Assembly: GCA_016630955.3 (NCBI GenBank)
Contig: CM049997.1
Location: 806,001 to 870,000 of the forward strand
DNA from: Didymella arachidicola
Lineage: Eukaryota; Ascomycota; Dothideomycetes; Pleosporales; Didymellaceae
Direction: 5' to 3'
Length of the DNA: 64,000 nucleotides
The notes below the pieces were generated by a model, which was not told the DNA's origin, did not search any database, and was given only the letters and a program-made list of their open reading frames with translations. This document shows, piece after piece, positions 1-10,682 of this stretch (within the stretch, counting starts at the first letter, position 1; every line of letters begins with the position of its first letter). A program made the position numbers and the translations under genes.

Positions 1-1762
1 ACCGACTCAATTGAGTCCTACATTCGCGCCGGAGATGCGTCTAACTTTTTGGAGGTCATTGAGGTCGGTACCCATGCCGGCAAGGATGAGGATCTCATCA
101 AGTTCTTGAGGATGGCGCGGAAGACCCAGCGCGAGGTGCCTATCGATACTGCTCTGGCATTCTGCTTCGCTCGCACTAACCAGCTCTCGGAGCTCGAGGA
201 CTTCCTCCGCGGAACCAATGTCGCTGATGTCGAGGCATCCGGTGACAAGGCTTACGAGGAGGGTTACCACGAGGCCGCGAAGATCTTCTTCACTAGCATC
301 TCCAACTGGGCCAAGCTTGCCACTACTCTCGTCCACCTCGAGGACTACCAGGCTGCCGTTGAGTGTGCGCGCAAGGCGAACAGCGTCAAGGTCTGGAGAC
401 AGGTCAACGAAGCCTGCGTTGCCAAGAAGGAGTTCCGTCTTGCCCAGATCTGCGGTCTCAACCTCATCGTCCACGCTGAGGAGCTCTCTGAGCTCGTCAA
501 GCAGTACGAGCACAATGGGTACTTCGACGAGCTCATCGCCCTTCTTGAGGCTGGTCTGGGTCTCGAGCGTGGTAAGTTTACATATACATGTTACCTCAGA
601 ACATCGCTGACAACTTCTAGCTCACATGGGAATCTTCACCGAACTCGGCATTGCACTTTCCAAGTACCATCCTGAGCGCGTGATGGAGCATCTGCGCCTC
701 TTCTGGTCTAGGATCAATATTCCAAAGCTGATCCGGGCTACCGAGGAAGCTCACCTCTGGCCCGAGCTTATCTTCCTCTACGTTCACTACGACGAATTTG
801 ATAACGCCGCGATTTCCATGATCCAATATGCAGCGGATGCCTGGGAGCACCAGGCCTTTAAGGACATAGTGGTCAAAGCCAGCAATGTGGAGATCTACTA
901 CCGCGCATTGGGATTCTACCTCGAGGAGCAGCCAACCCTACTGACCGACCTGCTGCAAGCGCTCACTCCTAGAATTGACGTCAACCGCGTTGTACGCATG
1001 TTCATCAAGAGCGACAATGTTCCTTTGATCAAGCCCTTCCTTCTGAACGTTCAATCTCAGAACAAGCGAGAGGTCAACAATGCTCTGAACGACCTGTTGA
1101 TTGAAGAGGAGGACTACAAGACACTGCGCGACTCGGTTAACAGCAACGATAACTACGACGCCATGGAGCTTGCGCAGCGTCTTGAGAAGCACGAGCTGGT
1201 GTTCTTCCGCCAAATTGCTGCCGATATCTACCGCAAGAACAAGCGCTGGGAGAAGAGCATTGCCCTCTCGAAGCAGGACAAGCTTTTCAAGGATGCTATC
1301 GAGACATCCGCGATCTCTCAGAAGTCTGAGGTTGTCGAGGATTTGCTACGCTACGTAAGTCATTTCATTCCTATAAGCTCTTATTATACCGGCTAACCCA
1401 TGCTATAGTTCGTCGACATTGGCAGCCGTGAGTGCTACGTGGGCATGCTTTACGCCTGCTACGACCTCATCCGCCCTGACGTCATCTTGGAGGTCTCATG
1501 GCGCAACGGTCTCCACGACTTCACAATGCCGTACTTGATCAACCTCTTGTCTCGCCAGACTGCAGCTATCGAGCTGCTGACAAAGGACAACGAGGAGCGC
1601 AAGGCACGCGAGGTCACCCAACAGAAGAAGGAGGACGATACACCCATCCTCGGCTCGCGTCTCATGCTGACACAGGGCCCTATTGCCTCCGCCCCATCGC
1701 CCGGTCCCTACGGCCAGGCCAACGGCATCGCGCCTCAGCTGACAGGCTACAGGGGTTTCTAG
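1..1762 (+). CDS. CHC1: Clathrin heavy chain, C-terminal part (5' end outside window)
   Basis: This is the C-terminal part of the clathrin heavy chain, the triskelion leg that forms coats on trans-Golgi and endocytic vesicles. The reading frame is open from base 1 and continues over three visible exons: 1-571, 621-1354 and 1409-1762. The introns (572-620, 1355-1408) have GTAAGT donors and TAG acceptors, and joining them gives an uninterrupted helical-repeat protein. Recognisable family stretches include ARTNQLSELEDF, RLAQICGLNLIVHAEEL, YHPERVMEHLRLFWSRIN and CYDLIRPDVILEVSWRNG, which belong to the distal and proximal leg repeats and the trimerisation region. The protein ends with a Gln/Pro/Gly-rich tail typical of fungal clathrin. 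The N-terminal beta-propeller and most of the leg lie upstream of the window. Confidence in the family is very high; only the upstream extent is unknown. Confidence 0.97.
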
Positions 1763-3121
1763 AGCCGTGGATGGCGACAGATGAAGTTGACGGTCTTGCA
1801 TGACGGAATGACGGGTGATTGCTTTTCTATCTACATATTGGTCTTTTGGCGGGCATGTAAAAGCGGGTGCATTCCTGTGTAGTAAGCAGCGATGTGCCCT
1901 AAAGGCGTTCAATGGAGGTTCCCCGGTACGCATCGTTACTGGACTTGTGCATGATGTATACTACCTAATCATTGGTTCTTGGAATTGCGCATCGTGGTCA
2001 ACTGTCAGTAATCGCTTGAGTTCGTGCTGCTGGCCTCTGCCGCATTCGAGGAAACCTCGCGCTTGTATCGCCCATTTGGCCGCTTTGAACTTCTTGAGAA
2101 TAATGCAGTCTCCTGGGGATCCATATGATAGAGACGTGCGTGCCAATCAACACTGAATACCTCCAGTTTTCTGCGTTCTAGTTGTTGTGGACTGAGGGCT
2201 TTGAAGCTGGCACTTACGCATCTGAGAGGAAATCGACACCGGTATTGCTGCTTGCAAGTTCAATCTATTGTAGTTGCAAGAGGATTCATCTGGAAGAGAA
2301 ACGCATGCTATCTACCTTTGCATAGCTTCGGCCGTAGCGCCATGGAGATTGAGGTCCATGTAAAAGACCAACAGGCGAGCAGCGATATGCATTTGTGCAA
2401 AACTTCAGCTGTCAGAATGTTCCGGGGTAAGTTTATAGACGGAAGATGCAAACATCAACACTTAGTAGATATCTGGCAGCCCTGAAAGCTTTCCCGTGTA
2501 AATACCTTGTGGCTTACGTTGAAATCCTGTGCACAGTTCGCGAAGCTCCCGCAGATGCCCAGGTTGAAATTTGCAACAAACGTGATCTCGTTCGGCAGAG
2601 CAGATGTAAGCGCGTTTAGAGCGCTGATTACCGTGACTTGCATGATGTAGGCTCGGCTTGATCCAGGAACTTCTTGAGATATCTATGGAAGTCTTCGAAC
2701 AAGACCTCGGGAGACATGTAGCGATCCAACGAGTTTCGTGAGGTACACCAGGTAAGCGCCACGGGACGAGAGCTTGACGGGTGTAATCAGTAATTGAGTG
2801 ATTCGTGAACATAGCTTGGCAGGCACGTTGCGCACGCCTCCTGTCAGGTCTGGTCTTCCAACAACCGATACATGTCCACTGCGAAAGCTTTGCAAGGTGT
2901 TCGATAGTAAGTCGTACAAGCGTAATGACGTGTGATAGGGGACTGTCGAACCATGGTCCGCGGCTTCCGAGATTGCGTCCATCGAGCTAAACCGGTGCTG
3001 ACACGTCCTTACTTCAAGATTCATACCGATGGCAAGTGCGACTTACTCTATCAGCGATGGGGCAGGTCAGTAGCCTGCGACTGCTTCTTGCTACGAAGAA
3101 ATATTGCATTTGCGCCATCCC
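1763..3121. other. Intergenic, possible relic of a minus-strand gene
   Basis: About 1.36 kb between the convergent clathrin and hydroxylase genes. I cannot build a convincing gene. On the minus strand, about 2440-2990, there are protein-like pieces in different frames (for example EVLFEDFHRYLKKFLDQ around 2655-2725 and ITFVANFNLGICGSF around 2550-2600) separated by in-frame stops. They could be exons of an unrecognised gene or a decayed one. Nothing else is evident. Confidence 0.35.
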
Positions 3122-4130
3122 TCAAGACTCATGCTTTGATCCGACTTCTTGCTCTTCATCCTTTGGCGGGACGTACCCCTCCTGGTACCAGCTCCAGATG
3201 TTCAGCCCAATCTTTTCGCCGCTCAGGACTGGTAGCCCTGCATGCCAACTTTCTTCATATCCAGTGCCGTCAGGGCGCATATTTTCCCAGTATACTGCGT
3301 TCCCCTTGACCGGCTTGAAGACTAACCCTTCTTTGTCTTCAAGGCTCTCGGCATCGCATTCCAAAAACCTGCACCACTCCTCTCCTTCTGGCCTCTTGAT
3401 TCGGGGGAAGTGCGTTCCACCTCCCGTACAGTCACTGCCCAACCAAACCATGAAGCTGCTGATCCGGCCTTGGGTACTGCTTGTACTGGTCCAGTCGTAA
3501 TGGTATGTGTAATGTCCACTAGGTCCGTAACGCTGTGCCCACAATTTCTCGACAAAGACGAAAGGGCGCCATCCTTGGAAAGCTCGCGCACGAGACTCTA
3601 TACACTGTACCGTGTGTGAGCGCGGAACTGGTGCTTTGCTTGAATGGCGGATCTTGGTGTCCAGGCGTTCTTCTCCAGAGGACCAAATCGTGGAAGGTTG
3701 AAAGAGGGGATTGCTGATTGTTCATGAGCGAAGTGTTCGTTGAATATGAGTTTTCAGTAAAGACTCACCTCAAGTCGACGACCTCTGTCGCTTCCCTGTC
3801 TCCCAAGAAACCCTCAATATATACAACTAGTGGCTCTCGGCTCAAAACATGTACACTTTTAAAGGCGTGCTCGTCACAAGTCAAGTTGACGTTTGGTATC
3901 ACCAAGTTCTCCAACTTCTGTGGGCTCATAGAGCGCACGCTAGTGTCCCTGTTATACGAATACGATGGTTTTGGACCAGCTCCACCGAATACGATCTCCT
4001 GAAGCGGGGCGCCAGCCAAAACATACGCAATGAGTGCTAAGAATGCATACTGGAAGACTGTAAAAACAGAAAACGATGACGCAGAAGAGGAAGACGAAGA
4101 ATGCATCGCGACGCGGAGAAGACTGTACAA
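3122..4130 (-). CDS. Prolyl 4-hydroxylase-like 2-oxoglutarate/Fe(II) oxygenase, membrane anchored
   Basis: Two exons, 4130-3769 and 3713-3122, separated by a 55-nt intron with a GTGAGT donor and CAG acceptor; the joined product is about 317 aa. An N-terminal Ser-rich stretch is followed by a hydrophobic segment (residues about 20-42), consistent with a signal anchor placing the enzyme in the ER lumen or secretory pathway. The second exon carries the P4H-type double-stranded beta helix: an HYD iron-binding motif in GHYTYHYDW, the distal His in ESWHAGLPVL, and the 2-oxoglutarate-binding Lys in GEKIGLNIW. These are the four expected ligands, so the enzyme looks intact. The substrate is unknown; fungal members are usually annotated simply as P4H alpha-subunit-like. 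The start could instead be the Met at 4106. Confidence 0.85.
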
Positions 4131-6563
4131 CGAGGGACAAACGTAAGAGCCGCGCGAGACATTCCGAGAAAAGGGTGAGCAGGGGTATCACAGATCACGT
4201 GGAGAAACATCGTGTCGTGGTGGCCTACGCGGACAGTGGGACCAGCCCTTGGCACCGGTGAGACAACGGCCGGTTTCGTCGCAGCCCGCGACCGCCATGC
4301 TGTGGACAAGATGCCAGGCCTGCCTTAATCTCGAGGATGCGCCAATTGATCATTGTACATGTAAGTGTGAAGGTGAAATTCCCAGGGATGTCACACGACC
4401 GGACGGAGCTCAGCTGGAAAACGCCCCGCGCCGCCGACGCGCTAGCAGTGAGGTACGGCATGCTGTCGAGAACTTTGGAGGATTAATACTGCGCAGCAAT
4501 TCTGTACCGCTGCAGAAGATGGTAACCTTGCGAAGATATGCGACGCACTACAGTCTTTAGCCGAGGTCGAGGGTAGATGTTTCAATTTCTCATGGTGACG
4601 AAAGCACAACCTCATGCATTGTGCATGAGGTCGTGCAGGTGAGGTAGGACGACCGACGCAGGCAGGAAATCGCGGAGTCTTTCAGAATTCATATATTGCT
4701 GTTCTGCTCAAATCAACATATGAACTTCTTACAAATCTTACCAAAAGTTGAATTGGGGTCTTGAAGGTCGCGTTATAGTTTTGAAAGCTGGGCAGCGATA
4801 TTTAGTGATGCAAACCTTGGAAGGTTTGTAGCCAGGAGAACCATGCAGCCTTATAACACATAGGCAGATACCACCTAATTGTCTTCCTTATTGACAAGGT
4901 ACTGCTCGCTCTAGCAATTTTCTCTACTCAAATATGTCACAAGAACGCAGCCCCCCGTATAGTTGCCGCATGTTTAGCTTGTATATAAGCGACAGATTTC
5001 GATGATCGTTGAGGCCTCTGAGACTACTAGCAGAGCATGGATTGCCAGAGTATTGAGAGGGTCTCACCCCACATCGTCAGCGTTTCCTTAAAGCCCTGGG
5101 AGTGGACACCGGTAAGAGTCGTTGCTATTACGCTGCAAAGTGGATGCATGTTCATCCCGTCGCTGTGCCCATACACACTGACATATATGGTTTAGCCTCT
5201 TGAGATCTACAACGGTGCAATTGAAGCTGCATCGCGCCCCTGCTTCCTATAAAATGCCCTCTTTACGGCTTAGAATTCAAGATCACCATGGAACATATAC
5301 CACATCAAACTTTCGGAACAACACATCATCCAATACCCGACCTAAATATTGCACAACGAATCCCTGCCACAATGCCACTAACATCTCACATAACAGCTGC
5401 CAATAAGGCTCCTGCAGACGAGGATCTTCAGCAACTTGGATCAGATGCACTCATGCTTGCAACCCACACAGGCGACCTCAATTCCATCTTCTTCAGGCTA
5501 CTATTGGAGATTGAAACATGATCTACGAGTATTTATAGGCCATCGAGGTTCTCTCACTCAAGCAGCCTCCGAGAAAGCTCAGTGTAATCGCCTGTCGCAA
5601 CGATTCCGCTCATGATGAGTCCACCTACAATCACGATCTCTTCACGCAATCTCAAAATACACAAATCCTACTCCAAATTGGCGGCCTGGATACTGGAACA
5701 TCTATGCCACACTGGCTTTTGGTCAGTAGACTGCTTCTTCGCGAGGCAACGGCCATCTCTAACAAAAACGCGCACTACGTGCTGAGCAAGCACATAGACT
5801 CAGGTAAAACCACGTATAGCTCCATACACCTCCAGACAATCATGCTCCCCGGGCTCGCTCGTTCGATCACAATCAGCCAAATGATGTTCGTGTGCACCAA
5901 GGAAAGGTTCAACATATCGAACTTCCCAGCCGTTACAAACGTTACGTCTACCAGCGTGCAATTTGCGGCATCGAGCGCTGTATGGCTTCAGAACCTGGTC
6001 AATCACGACTTTTCCAACGAATGCTCAACGCTTAGCAAAGCTTGAACTTATAACTCTCACGGGACTCATAGTTTTGGACCTCATAGATATCGACTGAATG
6101 ACATTGCTTAATATTAATGTACCCATCCTGGCCAACAAAGAGAAAGTCAAGGCGGTTCATTTCAGCTGTGTACGCGGCGAGTATGTTTGGTATCCAAGGT
6201 CGATAACTCTGTTTGAAATTGATGTATAACCGGAGCTTTATGGAAACCAGGTCGCTGGTGAAGTAGCCGAAGAAGGACAGATCGACGGTCTATGGTAAAG
6301 TAGGCGCCGGATCCATTAAGCCAGAATCTGTATAGGGATAGGAAGTGCTCATCAAAGCTCAAGCGCTTAAGAGCTATGCCTAGCTTGGAGACTGCTGAGG
6401 TAAGATATGTTATAGTCAGCTGTTATTTGCACTGCTTGACTTTGATGGTAGCACCTTATCGTGTGATCAACGGAGATCTTGACCTTGGCGGTAAAGTTCG
6501 GATTCGGCTTGTCAAAAACATGCAAGTTACTCGCCCCCTTCATTCCTGTCTCCACAACCTCAT
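4131..6563. other. Gene-poor region with broken reading frames
   Basis: About 2.4 kb without a gene I can defend. It is visibly richer in A/T than its surroundings from about 4680 on. Two protein-like frames lie close together: 5288-5521 (77 codons) and an adjacent frame open from about 5539 to 6045. They are in different phases, and I see no good donor site to join them, so a frameshifted relic is possible. Short coding-like pieces with stops continue to about 6400. No similarity is recognised. Confidence 0.4.
4604..4636. repeat. Near-perfect inverted repeat (hairpin), 15-bp arms, 3-nt loop
   Basis: Left arm 4604-4618 and right arm 4622-4636 are reverse complements with a single mismatch (a G:T pair in RNA), separated by a 3-nt loop; the core CCTCATGCA/TGCATGAGG is perfect. 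It lies in the gene-poor stretch about 470 bp upstream of the hydroxylase start. Its function is unknown. Confidence 0.8.
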
Positions 6564-8348
6564 CTAAAGCACATACTCGAAGTCCGGCACCTTATCGCCC
6601 ATCTCATCAATTTGATCCTGGCTCTTGCCCTCGATCCAATGGTTTCGAAGACCATCCCTCCTCTTCTTGTTCTCCCTAGCAAGCAAAACCCTCGTAACAA
6701 TGCTGCCAATGCACAGGAAAAGTGACAAATATGCCAGCACCACACCGTGACCCAGGAGGTAGCGCGGCTTGTCCTTGCCTCGATAGATATTGGATGATAC
6801 AACACCGTTGAGATTGCCCCATCCAATGACGAAACCAATGGTGACACCGCGCTTGTATACGCCTTCGACATTATTCGAGGTCCATGATACAGTGTTAGGG
6901 ATGCATGGATAGATGCCGAGAGCTCCGAGGAAGACTCCAGCGTACTGCACGTGTGGGTTCGCGCTACCAAGCAGCATTGCAAAGCCCACGATAGCGAAGA
7001 AAGACATGCCGATGTTGCAGTATCCGCGCTGCTTAGTGCGGTCCGCGAGCCAACCAATGAAGACGGTAGCAACGGCAGCGACTGCATATGGAGGGACACT
7101 CAGAAGATTGGCGGTAGTTGCTGAGTATTGGGGGTTCATGCCTTTGATAATCGTCGGCACAAACAAAGCGAAGGCGTACAATGAGGCGTCGGCGCCCATG
7201 TAGATGATGGCGTATGCTGTGGTCTTCCAGTCCTTGACTGATGCCCAGAAGTACTTCCACTTGAACGATTCGACCTTGGCAGAGGATTGTCCATCAGACG
7301 CAAGGCGGCGCAGGACACGAGCTCGGTCGTCGGGAGAAAGAAATGTTGCTTCGGCAGGGAAATCGTGAACCATCCAGTAGCTGACGATGCCGACTACGAC
7401 CGTTGCAAGCCCTTCAAGGATGCTGAAGGCTGTCAATAAACACAATCCGACCCTTTGTGGTTTTCCTTTCCACTTACAAAATCCACGCCCAACCAGGCTT
7501 GCCGCCAACGCCCCTCATCTGAGCAATGCCAGCTGCCAGCAGACCACCGAACGAACCAGCTAATGCGGCCGCAGAGAAGAAGATAGCGGCTCGGATACCG
7601 AACTCAGAACGTTTGTACCAGCAAGAGAGGTACTACCAATGTTAGTGGGCCATCGTCACATGGTTGATACGTCACATATATAGTTGACACCCGGGAACAG
7701 TCCCGCTTCTGCAAGTCCAAGAAAGAATCGGCATGCCATCAAGCCGGAGTAGTTGTGCACAAGGCCCATGCAGCACATGACGATACCCCAAGCGACCTGA
7801 AAAGTCAGCCTGATGTGTTCAATTAGGTCGCGGCGTGACGTACCATTATCATAGGCAAGAAGATACTCGGGCGCATCTTCTTGAGCAGTACATTCGTCAG
7901 AGGCTCAAAGACAGCATAGCTGACAAAGAAGATCGTAAGAGTCGCGTTGTATTGACCATTGGTCATCTTTAGATCGCGCTGCAGGCCATCGACATTCGCG
8001 TTGCCGATATTGGTTCTGTCGAGGAAAGCTAGTTAAAGCGATTAGCGTAGTGCCAGACTGACCGCTTGATCATGACCTACAGATGAGGTAGAGGAAGGAG
8101 AGCCATGGAATAAGCTTGAAGTCAAGTTTGCGCAGCAGCTTCTTGTCCTATCCAGCGTTAGCCACACCCGATTTTTCATGGAGGTTTGACCATACTACTG
8201 CTGCTCTCTCCTCTTCATTCAGCCCTGCATCAGGATCCGGAAGGTCGCTTAGTGGGTTGACGGCTTCTGAGTGGATGCCGTGGCCATCGACCTTGCCATC
8301 CAGGCTCGAACTATCGCGGTGCTTCTCGTGGTCGATTGCGGAAGCCAT
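6564..8348 (-). CDS. MFS transporter, allantoate permease (Dal5/ACS) family
   Basis: Plasma-membrane major facilitator of the anion:cation symporter group, which carries organic acids, vitamins and ureido compounds. Exons read on the minus strand: 8348-8196, 8147-8081, 8028-7844, 7796 to about 7689 or 7671, 7632-7478 and 7422-6564, giving about 510 aa. Diagnostic pieces are ISFLDRTNIGNANVDGL in TM1 and the following loop, CRFFLGLAEAGLFPG in TM4, WIFILEGLATVVVG in TM6, and GWLADRTKQRG in the TM8-9 loop. Twelve hydrophobic segments are expected and the C-terminal half clearly shows six. Start and stop are well defined. One splice site is uncertain: the end of exon 4 needs phase 0, and only GTCAAC (56-nt intron) or GTATCA (38-nt intron) provide it. 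The substrate cannot be read from the sequence. Confidence 0.92.
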
Positions 8349-9746
8349 CTTGCTTTCTAAGACAACGATACGGCTAAACTACACGAGTGTGCTTGACAGG
8401 TAAAAAAGCAAATCGCTCGTTCGTGAGCTCAGAGAAGTAGTGCGAAAAGTGAGATTGGGTTGAGAGCCGCAAGTCAGCGATCAGCAAGACCAGCGCATGA
8501 TATACTTCATCCAACTCCTCTGTGACGTGGATGTAAACCGCACAAACGGCTGGGGTAATTCGTCCCGAGGCTAAGTGACCGCCTATCATTACTGGCGGTT
8601 CCATGTTGTTGCCAACCAGTGACCAGTTTCCCCATACCATTCCGTCCCCACTTCCGTCTTTTAGCGCATGTTGATCGCCTCCATCCGAGGAGAAGGCTTG
8701 ATTTGTCACAATTGCTGCATGCTTTGTTGATGAATGGGTTCGAGAATCTGCTTTCCTCCTGTAGACCGACCGTCTTGCGCCTTCGATATTGAGATGTTGT
8801 TCTAGCCTGGAGGCTTTGCAAATGATGATGCCCAGACCTGGCGTTGTCGGAAGCTTTTCATCGGTTGTGGGTTAGGTGCGGGGAGACCAATGAATAGTCG
8901 CAGTGGGGCTAAGCTTTGAACAAGTGCCGCCTTGTGACGTTTCCTCTCGTTTCTTTCTGAACGGTTGCGGTTGCTTTGCAGACTGCATGGAGCGTCAAAA
9001 TATTGTTCCTGTACAACCTCTGTGCGTTTACAGTGACAAGTATGAGCACCCTTCTGGTTGTGATTTCGTCGTCCACCTTGTTTGCACGTGCGCGAATGAA
9101 GCATCTTTCGAATCTGACAATCTGTTCAGTGTTGCAGATATACTTACCAATAGGGGGGTAGCCACAATCGGAGGCTGCAGGCTAGACGTTACTATTGACG
9201 CAGGCTCGAAGTCCAGAGGATGTTCGGTGTTGCAATACATGTCTAAGAAGTGCGGTGCTTCTTCTGAAGCCATTCCAATGGTTGCTGGTCCGCATGGTGA
9301 AAAGCAGTTTCCGAAGCGCTTGCGCACAATAAGTCACCATCAAATTTCTGAGTAAACAGAGATTATATCCGCTACTAACCAATACCCAAACAGGCACTGA
9401 CTGCTTCCTAATTCCCCGACTCTTCAAACTTTGTTCTGCGAGGCGGGAGGACTGCCGCATAGCAACACGTGACACAAAATGCGCCTTGGAGTGTATGGTT
9501 TTCTGGATCAAGCTCTCCTTCGCAAGACCAACTAAAATAGTTGACATCGTAGATTTCCAATACATCACACACCTTCTCTTACCATATTCACATCCAGTCG
9601 ATCCATGTCCCTCTTTTTGATAGGTCTGACTTGCTTTTAGACCTCATACGCCTTTGAAGTCGGATATCCCAAGTCGATAACGCCGCCCAATGCATAACAT
9701 GATGAAGATTGCTCATCTCTTTCACTCCAGCCTCATTACCTCTAGC
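8349..9746. other. Intergenic, no supported gene
   Basis: About 1.4 kb between the transporter start and the RRS1 stop. The longest open frame (8903-9355, plus strand, 150 codons, Cys-rich) has no recognisable motif and no supporting splice structure, so I do not call it. It holds the transporter promoter and the RRS1 3' region. Confidence 0.5.
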
Positions 9747-10414
9747 CTAGACACCAGGCTTTCGAGACTTTGCTTCGTTCGCGCGCTGCTTTCTCTCGTT
9801 CCTCCTGGTCCTCTCCTTGCGCTCGTGCCTGCTATCAGCCCTCGCGTCGTGTGCCTTTCCTGTCTTGGCTTCCTTCTTCTCATCAACCTCAACAAGCCAG
9901 GAGCTCTCTGCCTCCTTGTTCTTGCCCTTGTAACCCCACTTGGGTACCCAGTCGCCACTCGCCTCGTCGTAAACCTTATTACCGTCGCGCTTCTTGTCCT
10001 TGATACCCTTCTTGGCGGCAAAGCGCTCCCACTTGGTCGGTTCCTTGGCTGCAGGAATGGGCTTCTCGCGGGGCAGGGCCATTTGGGGTGCAGGGAGGAC
10101 GAGGTGGACACCCTCCGAGGTAGACTTGACTTCGCAGGTAGAGAGGAGCTGGTTGATGAGAGCCTGTGCGGCATCGCGCGCAGTGGCGGCAAGAGCCTCT
10201 TCGTCTGCCTCAGTGGGGACGGGGTTGGGGTCGTGGGCGAGCAGGTTGCCCAAGTCGAATGTGAAGGGAGTGGGCTTGTTGACGGCGACAGGACTGCGAG
10301 TTTGTTAATATTTGCGGAGGGGCAGGGAAGAGGGGCTTTTGAGACGCACAGTCGGCCTGTCGCAGTTGAGTCTGCTACTGAAAGAGCTGCATTGCTCGGC
10401 GCATCGACGTCCAT
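9747..10414 (-). CDS. RRS1: Ribosome biogenesis regulatory protein Rrs1
   Basis: Rrs1 works in the nucleolus with Rpf2 to bring the 5S RNP (5S rRNA, Rpl5, Rpl11) into the pre-60S particle. Two exons: 10414-10350 and 10293-9747, with a 56-nt intron (GTGCGT donor, CGCAG acceptor). Splicing restores the conserved N-terminal block PVAVNKPTPFTFDLGNLLAHDPNP, shown here in part as KPTPFTFDLGNLL. Further family marks are ALPREKPIPAAKEPTKWERFA, GIKDKKRDGNKVYDEASG and DWVPKWGYKG. The C-terminus is strongly basic, as expected for a nucleolar protein. The product is 203 aa, the same length as the yeast protein. Two in-frame upstream Met codons (10480, 10570) exist but would add unrelated sequence; MDVDAPS is the natural start. 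Confidence 0.95.
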
Positions 10415-10682
10415 GGCTCCTCCGTTGATTCTGTCGACAAGATGTGAATGCGTGTCCAGTACAACGCCGCCAGTCATGTCAATTTCGAAGATATTAGCGA
10501 GCAAAAGTGCTGTATTCGTGCTGTGTTGGTGTTGCGTGAACATCTCAAAAAAAGTACGAACGACTTTCAAGCACTAACCGGATCGGGAAACCTCCGGCCT
10601 TCAGTTTTGGCTTCGCAGGCGTGCGCGACCAACGACGACATCAACTGCCAATTGCCGAGGCCGTGGGTCTCAGTCTGCCATC
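10415..10682. promoter_or_regulatory. Bidirectional promoter between RRS1 and MRPS29
   Basis: Only 268 bp separate the two divergent start codons, so both genes must share this promoter region. No TATA box is evident. Co-expression of a cytosolic ribosome assembly factor and a mitoribosomal protein is an inference from the spacing. Confidence 0.6.

Noticed and set aside
8720..8760. GGGTTCGAGAATC, resembling a tRNA B box
   Set aside because: No A box or cloverleaf can be drawn in the surrounding 100 bases.
8903..9355. 150-codon plus-strand open frame, Cys-rich
   Set aside because: No signal peptide, domain or splice evidence; kept as intergenic.
9690..10577. 295-codon plus-strand open frame
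   Set aside because: Antisense to RRS1, whose product is a recognised family with intact length.
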